Assembly (NCBI RefSeq): GCF_023973145.1
Contig: NZ_CP099546.1
Coordinates: 744,001 to 808,000 of the forward strand
Origin: Natronosalvus vescus
GTDB lineage: Archaea > Halobacteriota > Halobacteria > Halobacteriales > Natrialbaceae
Reading direction: 5' to 3'
Length of the DNA: 64,000 nt
Positions within the stretch are counted from its first letter, which is position 1; each line of letters begins with the position of its first letter. Position numbers and translations under genes: made by a program. Shown piece by piece: positions 17,978-26,300 of the stretch. The notes under the pieces were generated by a model. That model had not been told where the DNA came from, did no database searches, and saw nothing but the letters and a program-made list of their open reading frames with translations.

Positions 17978-19153
17978 ATGCCTGAAGAGACAGGACGTAG
18001 ATCGGCCACAGGACGCGGTATCGACGGTCGTCGCCGCGAGATAATGATTCTCGGTGCGGCCGCGGCACTCGGAACCGGACTCGGCGCAACCGCGGCGACG
18101 GCGTCTCTCGACGGCGGGAAAGACGAACACGATGAGGCGACCGGCCTCTTCCTCGCTGCGATCACTGGCGATCAGCAATCCGATCCGGTTGAGACGATCG
18201 CGACGGGCGGTGCGGTATTCAGCATGAACGAAGACGGAAGTGAACTCGAGTACGCGCTGCTGGTCAACGCCATCGACGATGCCAACCAGGCGCACATTCA
18301 CCTCGGCCAGATCGGTGAGGAGGGCCCGGTCGTGGCGTGGCTCTACCCCGGCCCCGATGCGGACGAACCCGAATTACAGGAGGGACGGTTCGACGGTATC
18401 CTCGCGACAGGGACGATCACCGAGGATCATCTCACCGGTGACCTCGAGGGACAGTTGCTCGAGGCGCTCGTCGACGAAATCGACGACGAGAACGCGTACG
18501 TCAACGTCCACACCGAGGAGTACCCTGCCGGCGAGATCAGGGGCCAAATCGTGCGGGTCGAAGACGTGGCCGCAGCGTTGCTGGACGAAGATAGAATTGG
18601 AGACGACGTCGAGAGAGACGATGCGGAGCCAGTCGAAGATGACGAGGAGCCGGATGTGGATGACGAAGCGGACGTGGATGACGACGATGAACTGGAGGAG
18701 GACGAGGAGCCGGATGTGGACGGTGAGGAGCCGGACGAGGACGTTGACGATCTGGACGAGGTATTCACATTCCTCGATTGCCACACCGTTCGCATCGTCG
18801 GAGACTTCCCCGAGGCAGTTCTCTACGGTATCGAACTCCTCGAGACCGACCAGGGAGAGGTCGTTCCTGGCGCCATGGGATCTTTCCCGATGGGCCCGGT
18901 CGACGGCGAACGAACGATCGATATCGAGCAGGAGCTGTTCGAGGGGGTCATTATCTCGGCGGCTGTTGTGTTAGACGGACCGTTCTCGGAAGGTACACCG
19001 GTTCACGAGCGGATCCACCCGGAGAGGGATCAGTGCATCGAACAGCTGTTCGAGGATGCCGGTCTCGAGCCGCCGGATCTCACCGAAGTGCCTGAGACGG
19101 ATGACGATGAGGCCGATAACGAATCTGATACGGACGAGGATACCAATACCTGA
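17978..19153 (+). CDS. Exported CHRD-domain protein with an acidic linker
   Basis: A 391-residue protein. It begins with a Tat-like signal (RRREIMILGAAAALGTGLGA, about residues 18-37), so export in folded form is likely. Residues about 45-185 match the CHRD (chordin-like) domain: EYALLVNAIDDANQAHIHLG, GPVVAWLYPG and VNVHTEEYPAGEIRGQI. The middle (about 200-265) is a very acidic aspartate/glutamate linker containing an exact 20-base duplication (18641-18660 and 18701-18720). The C-terminal part (about 266-370, LDCHTVRIVGDFPEAVLYGIEL) is unrecognised, and the protein ends in another acidic tail. The start at 17978 is supported by the TATA box at 17948. CHRD proteins are extracellular, but their role in archaea is unknown. 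Confidence 0.82.
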   Translation: MPEETGRRSATGRGIDGRRREIMILGAAAALGTGLGATAATASLDGGKDEHDEATGLFLAAITGDQQSDPVETIATGGAVFSMNEDGSELEYALLVNAIDDANQAHIHLGQIGEEGPVVAWLYPGPDADEPELQEGRFDGILATGTITEDHLTGDLEGQLLEALVDEIDDENAYVNVHTEEYPAGEIRGQIVRVEDVAAALLDEDRIGDDVERDDAEPVEDDEEPDVDDEADVDDDDELEEDEEPDVDGEEPDEDVDDLDEVFTFLDCHTVRIVGDFPEAVLYGIELLETDQGEVVPGAMGSFPMGPVDGERTIDIEQELFEGVIISAAVVLDGPFSEGTPVHERIHPERDQCIEQLFEDAGLEPPDLTEVPETDDDEADNESDTDEDTNT

Positions 19154-19646
19154 TCGAGACGGAATTCGATTGATGTTTCGGCAGCGAAGAAAGTCGCCAC
19201 GATCGAAATTGAGGCTGATACGGGCGCTGAACCTATAGTAACAACTGAAACGGTTCACACACTGATCGCCGATACGGCTGGCGATCAGGTGTGCACTACG
19301 TGCAGTGGCTACTATAGTCTTCGTTCCATACCCATCGTGCAACAATCGTTTCGTCCGAGTCGATCTCACTGAAACGCTCGCGCACGTGTTCGACGGCCAC
19401 AAACGTTCGGTAATGGTGACTGTCAATCGTGGTTCAGTGCTGCGGTTTCGGCCGGCTGCGGGCGTTGAAACAGCCGTTCGCTCGTCGGATCGGAAATCGC
19501 CCTAAACACCTTGGAACGCACGTCTTGCCGTTCAGTCCACTGCGGTAGGTACGGTCGATCGATGAACCGGTCGACGCGTGTCGATTTCGGGAGCAATCTC
19601 GCGTCGGCGACCTGTCTCGGAACCACCATCTGTCACCCCCACTACC
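19154..19646. other. Intergenic region containing a MITE-like palindrome
   Basis: No convincing gene. It contains the palindromic element at 19233-19317. A minus-strand open frame at 19423-19629 (68 codons) was examined and not accepted because it has no recognisable domain and ends in disabled sequence. The 3' part must hold the promoter of the GCS2-family gene at 19647, but no clear TATA box was found. Confidence 0.5.
19233..19317. mobile_element. 85-bp palindromic MITE-like element
   Basis: The element begins CTATAGTA and ends TACTATAG, a perfect 8-base terminal inverted repeat. The arms continue as imperfect inverted repeats (ACTG, CACAC, then CTGATCGCC paired with GGCGATCAG) around a short GATACGGCT loop. 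It contains no reading frame. TA-bordered palindromes of this size are typical of miniature inverted-repeat elements mobilised in trans by a transposase. A related partial copy lies at 13621-13676. The parent transposon is not in the window. Confidence 0.75.
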
Positions 19647-20756
19647 ATGCAACTCAGCCTCGAACTCGAATACTGGATCGTCGACGACACGGGTGCCCTC
19701 GCACCAGCCGCGCCGGTGCTCGAGCGCATCGACGACCTACACGCCGAGAGCGCCGACGCCATGCTCGAGGTCGTCACCGACCCCTGTGACACCGTGCCCG
19801 AACTCCGCGAGGAAGTCACTGCCAGACTCCGGGAGGCGATCGACGTCGCTCGAGCGGAGGGTCGCCACCTCGTCCCCCTCGGAACCCCGCTCAACGCCGA
19901 GTCGATCAGCACGAGCGATGGGCCCCGGACGGCGATTCAGCGCCAAATCCTCGGTGAGCCGTTCGACAACGCCACGCGCTGTGCCGGCACGCACCTGCAC
20001 GTCGACCAGATCGACGGGGCGGAAACCGACCAGTTGAACCTGCTGACCGCGCTAGATCCGGCGTTCGCGCTCGTCGCGAGTTCGCCGTACCACCGCGGGC
20101 ACAACGTGGCCGCTTGTGCGCGACCACACGTCTACCGGCGAACCTGTTACGGCGACTATCCTCAGCTCGGTCGGCTGTGGCCCTACGTAGAGACACTCGA
20201 GGAGTGGGACGAGCGAATCGACACCACGTTCGATCGCTTCCGCCAGGAGGCGCTGGCTCGCGGCGTCGATCCGGCGACGTTCGACGAGCACTTCGCCCCG
20301 GAGAACTCGATCTGGGCACCGATTCGACTGCGCGAAACGTACGACACGGTCGAGTGGCGCGCGCCAGACGTGGCGCTGCCTGGACAGGTACTGCAACTCG
20401 CCGAAGATGTCCGCGACATCCTGGCTCTCGCCGCGGACAGGCGTGTCGAGATCGGTGATCGTGCCGGTGTCACGGCGTCAACTGTTTCGATCCCGTCGTT
20501 CGAGCGATTACAACACTACGTGCGGATGGCCATCAACAACGGGATCGACGCGCCCCCGCTCGAGCGTTATCTGCAGACGATGGGGTTCGACCCCACCGAT
20601 TACCGCCCGATCTCGGCGGAGTTCGACACTGCCTCGGTGTCACCGGCGCGAGCGCGGTGGCTCCGACTCCGGTACGCCGACCGGCTCGAGCGGGAGGTCG
20701 AAGCGCTCGCCGGAACCCAATCGCGGGCGCGTGAGCCGGCGATCCAGCCGATCTGA
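19647..20756 (+). CDS. Glutamate-cysteine ligase family protein (GCS2 type)
   Basis: A 369-residue protein of the ATP-dependent carboxylate-amine ligase (GCS2) family, which forms gamma-glutamyl amide bonds; in haloarchaea the main GshA of this family makes the thiol gamma-glutamylcysteine. Visible features are the N-terminal ELEYWIVDDTGAL strand, DLHAESADAMLEVVTDPCDT, GTHLHVDQ in the active-site region and VASSPYHRG. This protein begins MQLSLELEYW rather than with the usual GVEEEF of GshA, so it is probably a paralogue with a different amine or carboxylate partner. The start at 19647 was chosen because the conserved strand begins there. It is convergent with the deacylase gene (51-base gap). 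Confidence 0.82.
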   Translation: MQLSLELEYWIVDDTGALAPAAPVLERIDDLHAESADAMLEVVTDPCDTVPELREEVTARLREAIDVARAEGRHLVPLGTPLNAESISTSDGPRTAIQRQILGEPFDNATRCAGTHLHVDQIDGAETDQLNLLTALDPAFALVASSPYHRGHNVAACARPHVYRRTCYGDYPQLGRLWPYVETLEEWDERIDTTFDRFRQEALARGVDPATFDEHFAPENSIWAPIRLRETYDTVEWRAPDVALPGQVLQLAEDVRDILALAADRRVEIGDRAGVTASTVSIPSFERLQHYVRMAINNGIDAPPLERYLQTMGFDPTDYRPISAEFDTASVSPARARWLRLRYADRLEREVEALAGTQSRAREPAIQPI

Positions 20757-20807
20757 GCCTCTTCGTCGTGGTTTTCACCGGATCCTAATGGGACACGGAC
20801 TCGAATC

Positions 20808-21803
20808 TCAATTGGACTCGGACAGCGGTAACGCGACGTTGGCCAGCGTGTCGCCGGCTCTGACCGTTGCTTCCTGGGTCAACACGTAGAGGACGCCGTC
20901 TCGATCGGCAGTGACCCGCTGCTTTTCTTCGAACGTTAGCGGATCGAACACGCTTCCCAGGAACGTCCCCTTCGTCACGCGCTCCCCGACGTGCAGCTCC
21001 GGGTCGGGACGGAACAGTCCCGATTCCGTTGCCCTGACGCGACCGAGGTGGTTGCGAGCCAGCGTCGGCGTTCCGTTCGGCTCGGGGTCGGCGCTGAGGA
21101 TCCCGAGTGATCGAAGCACGTTCAGCAGGCCGCGAACACCCAGTTCGACGGCGTCCTCGAGAATCTGCGTGTGGTTGGCGAGTTCGGGCGTGATACAGGG
21201 GATACCGGCCTCGTGGGCCGTCACGCGGAGCTTGCCGTCGAAGTTCCGTTTCACCCACTCTTCTTCGGCATCGTCGTGAGCTGACTCGACGAGCAAGAGG
21301 TCGGTGCCGAACGCACGCGCGAGCTCCATCGACGCCTCGTCGCCCTCGGTGACGACGACGTGGGGAAACATCTCGGGACTTCCGGTGTGTAAGTCGATGA
21401 TGGCGTCGGCCCCACTCGCGGTGTCCCACAGCCGTGCCGCCATCCGCTCGTGAATCGTGCCGTCCTCGTTCCCCGGCCAGACCCGGTTCATGTTCGGGTT
21501 GACGTCGTCGAGCGCCGCGGGGCTGGTGTAGGAAACGCGGTCGAACGTGATCGGATTCGCGACCGGGACGACGACGACCCGGCCGCGAAGCTCCGCCTCG
21601 AGCAGGTGCTCGTGGAGCCTGCGTACGGTCTCGACGCCGTTTATCTCGCGGCCGTGCTGGGCGGCCTGGACGTATAGCGTGGGGCCGGAATCGCCGCTGT
21701 CGGTGTCGGTGTCGCCCTCGTAGGTGTGCAAAACGGTTCGGAGCGCCACCCCGGATGGAAGCGTCGCCAGGGTGACGGACGTGGCGTCGTGGCGAGTGGT
21801 CAC
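20808..21803 (-). CDS. Succinylglutamate desuccinylase/aspartoacylase-family zinc deacylase
   Basis: A 331-residue member of the AstE/ASPA family with the canonical zinc site: AAQHGREING gives H50 and E53, and DLHTGS gives H139. NRVWPG (106-111) is the substrate-binding motif. The C-terminal domain (from about 255, LHVGERVTKGTFLG) resembles a lipoyl/biotinyl-like beta barrel found in many deacylase relatives. The reaction is hydrolysis of an N-acyl amino acid or similar amide. The start is GTG 21803; the frame runs on upstream without family resemblance. It is divergent from the C45 hydrolase gene at 21960 with 156 bases between. Confidence 0.87.
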   Translation of the reverse strand: MTTRHDATSVTLATLPSGVALRTVLHTYEGDTDTDSGDSGPTLYVQAAQHGREINGVETVRRLHEHLLEAELRGRVVVVPVANPITFDRVSYTSPAALDDVNPNMNRVWPGNEDGTIHERMAARLWDTASGADAIIDLHTGSPEMFPHVVVTEGDEASMELARAFGTDLLLVESAHDDAEEEWVKRNFDGKLRVTAHEAGIPCITPELANHTQILEDAVELGVRGLLNVLRSLGILSADPEPNGTPTLARNHLGRVRATESGLFRPDPELHVGERVTKGTFLGSVFDPLTFEEKQRVTADRDGVLYVLTQEATVRAGDTLANVALPLSESN

Positions 21804-21959
21804 GGCTAGACACAGGCGACATCCGGTATTCAATGTCCGGGGGTACCACCGTCGCTGTTTGGGGAGGAACCGTTCAGAATCACCCTCGACAGCGCGTCGA
21901 TCGACACACCAGTCCCTTACAAGCCCACGATACAACCCCTTCCAGCCGAACGTTCGTGC

Positions 21960-23159
21960 ATGGACGATACAGCCGTCGACTCGAGCACCCACATCGAGGA
22001 GATCGCCGGCGTCGAGGACTTCGCCGACCAGGCTCGACGCCGCGCCGAGACCGAACGCGAGGCCGTCGAGTGGGCGATCGACGAACTCGAGCGGGTGATC
22101 GCCGAACAGGGCGTCGACCTCGAGCCGATGCTCGAGTACGCCCACCGAAGTCGGGAAAGTCTGCCCGACCGTCACAGACGGGCGTACGAGACGATGGCCG
22201 AGGTGTTCGACGTCGACCGCGACGTCTACGACGTGTACGCCCTCGCCTACGCGGAACTCTGTGAGGAGTTGGCCGAGGGTACTGGTCGCTCCGAGAAGAA
22301 CCCGATGGGGTGTACGAACGCGCTCGTCCATCCGTCGACGGTCGCCTCGAGCCAGGCGGTCGACACATACTCCACTACCGGGCCGCTCGTCCTCAAGAAC
22401 CGGGACATCGCAGGACGGGGCACACGCCCGAAGTCGATCATCGAGCAACCCCCGATCGACGACTACTACGGCTTTCTGGCGGTCGATACGTGTGGCACGA
22501 TTTCGATCTTCAACGGGGTGAACGACCAGGGACTGGTCGCGGCCAACACCTACATCGATTGCGAGCGAGAGGATGTCGATCCGGAAGCCAACTTGCGAAA
22601 CGGCACGGTCATCCGAACTCTCCTCGAGGAGTGTGCCTCCGTCGACGAGGCACGCGCACAGCTCGAGTCCTACCCGACGCGTCGGCTGAGCGGCCAGACG
22701 CTGTTTCTGGCGGATGCGACCGACGCCGCCTTGCTCGAGGTCGATCCCGTGACCGAGCGAATTACTGCCGACGACGATCCCGTCGTGACCCGCACGAACC
22801 ACTTCGTGCACTCACCGTCGACCCAGTCCGAGAGTTCGACCGAGCGGCGCACGCGCGCACTCGAATTGCTCGAGTCGATGGATCGATTCGACCGCGACGA
22901 ACTGTGGTCGCTCGCCCGGGATCACGCGAACGGCCCCGGCGACAGGTCGATCTGTCGCCATCCGGAACCCGAAACGGACGAGCCCCATGCATTTGGGCAG
23001 CTGACGACGGCGAGTACGGCGATCTTCGAGGGCGGCTCACCTGTGGTCGAGGTCGGGATGGGGAACCCGTGTACGGCCGAGCGGACACGGTGTGTGTTCG
23101 GGGAGGCGATTCCAGCCGATCTCCGAACGGGGCAGCGGTGGCTCGAGCGGCTTCACTGA
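21960..23159 (+). CDS. C45-family autoproteolytic acyltransferase/hydrolase
   Basis: A 399-residue Ntn-hydrolase of the acyl-CoA:6-aminopenicillanic acid acyltransferase (C45) type. Such enzymes self-cleave before a cysteine that then becomes the N-terminal nucleophile; here the candidate is C118 in NPMGCTNALV, preceded by a 117-residue helical propiece. Further family features are VLKNRDIAG, FNGVNDQGLVAANTY and VVTRTNHFVH. Members make or break amide bonds of small molecules or peptides; the substrate is unknown. It is divergent from an aspartoacylase-type deacylase, which suggests a shared amide substrate, but this is inference. Confidence 0.85.
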   Translation: MDDTAVDSSTHIEEIAGVEDFADQARRRAETEREAVEWAIDELERVIAEQGVDLEPMLEYAHRSRESLPDRHRRAYETMAEVFDVDRDVYDVYALAYAELCEELAEGTGRSEKNPMGCTNALVHPSTVASSQAVDTYSTTGPLVLKNRDIAGRGTRPKSIIEQPPIDDYYGFLAVDTCGTISIFNGVNDQGLVAANTYIDCEREDVDPEANLRNGTVIRTLLEECASVDEARAQLESYPTRRLSGQTLFLADATDAALLEVDPVTERITADDDPVVTRTNHFVHSPSTQSESSTERRTRALELLESMDRFDRDELWSLARDHANGPGDRSICRHPEPETDEPHAFGQLTTASTAIFEGGSPVVEVGMGNPCTAERTRCVFGEAIPADLRTGQRWLERLH

Positions 23160-23351
23160 TGCTCGAGGAGATCATCTTCGATCGCTGGTGATCCACACGA
23201 GGGTGGCCTCGAGAAGATCAAATCGGCATTTGTCACTGCTCGAGATACTGCCTGCTCGAGACTTTATGGCTACTCCCCATCCTCTACCTGTTTATCCAGA
23301 GAACTCCCTCCAGTTGAACGGTAGAAAATGAGGATTCCTTCCTGCTTCTTC

Positions 23352-26300
23352 TCAGTCGTCAGTTGCAACCGACTGTCGGATCCGTGAGAGTGTCGATTCT
23401 CCGTGTTTTTCGGTGTGCGTCTGTGTGACCTGACTTGAGACCGATTCGGTTTCTTCGTCCTCGATGATCGATGCGGTGATCAGGCTCTGTACAACCTGTT
23501 CGGCTGCACGATCGGCCGCCTCCGAAACGAGATCAGCGTGTTCGGACGGCCCCGTTGTGACCATCGCGTCGGCACGCATCGAGAGCGCTTCGAGCACCTC
23601 GTCGAGATCATCGTCGAGATCAAGCGTTCTGAACTCCTCGAGTGCGAAGGCAGTGACTCGCTCGAGCGCGTCCGATTCATCTCCCGGCACGTCGAGAACA
23701 TCTTGGAGTGTCTGTTCAAGCTCAGTCGCCGTCGCTGTCGCCTGACCTGGGGAGTCGTGAATCTGGGGATCGAGTCCGAGGCCCGCATAGAGTTCTGTCA
23801 TCGTTGGGTCGTATGCGGTGAGCCCGGCATCCACCCAGTGGTCTTCGGTCGAATTCACCATGTAGCCGGTGAAGGCAGTCTTCTGCCCTTCGCCGATCTG
23901 GTTTCCAGGCGAGTGTAGCGAGTCGTCGACGGACTCGATGAGATCCATATCGAATACGTCCTGTTCATCGCCGTAGGTCGGTGCGGCGACGAAGTTCCAC
24001 CCTTCTCGAAGGTGTGATTTCCCGGGTTCGGCATCACGATGGCCGGGTGGCGTGCCGTCTGGGCCGACCGGTGGATCGTCTGCTCGCTGGAAGTGCATCT
24101 CGGCGCGCACGCCTTCGGCTGGCGTTACCTTGAACGCATAGAGCGTGTCGGCGTACTGTAACTCACCATCGCCGGTAACGGACTGCCACGAACCGGAGTT
24201 GTGGTTCCACAGTTCGATCTCGCCGGCGAACTCGCCGTATCCATCGACCCCGAGGACGTCGTAGATCGTTAGATCTGTCGGGCCGGGGAAGCCGATAGCG
24301 TACGACCCACCTGGATCGAGGTAGAGATCGGTCGCGATCTCCGTTGGTTCGATACTGTCGACGTCCAGTGTCCCGGGCTCGGTCGCTGTGTCGACGGCAT
24401 CGAGTTCCTCCGGGGGAACCGTCAGATACGGATCGTACGCGATGTCGCCGTCGGCGATGGTCTCGTCGTAGTCACGCTCACCGAGGTAGTTCTCACGACA
24501 GTCGAACGGCCCCTCGGGAGCGTTCCATCCGTCGGAAGGCTCACCGCGGAACGGCAAGTCAGTTTGTGAGAGGTCGTTGTACCGAGCCAGGATACCATCG
24601 GCATCGAGCCCGAAGGATCCTGGCCCAAGGTCGAGGCCAGTGTCTGCCTCGATGTCGTTTAGCGTGAGCGTAGCCGTGTCGCCAAACTGGCGGAACCCGA
24701 TGGCGGCGTTTTCGATGCTATTGCCTTCAATGAGCGCCATCGCCGGCTCGAGTCCAAATCCGAACTCTGCGACGCGAATCCCGGTGTGGGCGTCGACGAT
24801 CTGGTTAGCTTCGATTTCGACATCGACTCCGTCGACGTAGATGCCGTTGTTCCGATCGTCGGAGAAGGGTGCCTCATTGGGGCCGATGATCGTGTTGTTG
24901 GCGATGTGGCAGTCTGCTCCCCCATCGAATGGGCCAAAGAGAGCCACACCCGCGCGGTCGCTGTCTTCGTGCTCGAGGTAACACCCCTCGACGGTAACGC
25001 GAGTCGCACCACTGACGATGACGCCGCCCTGGAACGAATAATCGGGGCTGTCCGTCACCGTGATGTTCCGGATGGTCGCCCCATCGACGGTGCCAGTGAA
25101 GCCGGAGTCGGTGCCGACGCCGATGACCGTCTCGAACGCGGTTACGTCCTCGACGGTGACGTCTGTCGTTTCGCGGAGTTGGACGCCGAACGTCCCGGAC
25201 GCCGTGACGTTCCTGATGGTCACGTTGTGGGTGCCATCACCGGCGAGTACCCCGGTTCCGATGGCGTTTTTCTCGTCGACCTCGCCATCGACGACGTTCG
25301 CTTCGACGTTCTCGAGCGTGACGTCGTCGGCACCGACGTGAATAATGCGTGGGCCTGGCAGATCGCGTTCGTGGATGATCGATGGGGTTGCGCCGTCGAC
25401 GCCACGAAGCGTGATCCCGGGTGTCTCAATGTACAGTCCCGTCTGGAACCCACGATCTGGGGCATCGCACTCGTACACACCGTCGGCGACTTCGACGGTA
25501 TCGCCCTCACGGACGAAGTCGACTGCCGCTTGCAGGTCATCGATCTGTTCGGGGACGCGTAGCGGCGACTCGTAGACCGTCGTCGGTCGGAACGTCGCTC
25601 CGGTCTCGATTTCCTGTCCGCGCTCACCGAGGGTCACGAATCGGGTAGTGAGTGCGAACTCGCCGATCCGGTCTGCGGTTTGTACGGTGATACCGACCGT
25701 TCCATCGTACTCGTCGTATGAGACCGGTTTATCGAACGCGACGTCTTCTCCATCGATCGAGAGTGTGAGGTCATCCTCGCTAAGGAACTGTAATCCGGTG
25801 ACACCCACTTCCAGTTCGACGAGTGCGTCGACGTCCACCTCGAGGGTGACTGACTCGCCAGGGGCGACTCGTTCGTCTGTCGGGGACACGACGTCGATCG
25901 GCGGCGTCGTCGCGGCATGGGTCACCAGGTTCCCGAGCAACGTTTTCCCTGCCGGCGTGATCGCATCCCGATCAACGAACATTCCAAGCCCGAGCGAGGA
26001 GGCGTGGACGACCCGCGAGAGGTCGTCTATTGCGAGGCCACTACCGGTCTCGGTGAACCCAACCGAAGTCGTCGCAACCCTTGAGCCAGCGATGTCACCG
26101 CGATACCCTTCGAAGTGGGTGTGGAACCCGCTGAAGTAGAGGCCCATCCCGGCCGAAACCACGTCGGGTTCGCTGATCGTGACGCTCTCACCCTCGCCTG
26201 CGACCTCCAATGCAGGGTGATCGGCCGTTATCTCGTAGTCGATCGGATACGCGACCGGCATCGCCGATTCGACAGCCACATCGAACGTGTCTCGCGGGTC

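Noticed and set aside
19423-19629. Minus-strand open frame of 68 codons with DVRSKVFRAISDPTSER
   Set aside because: No family recognised, ends in disabled sequence and lies in the flank of a MITE-like element; at best a remnant.
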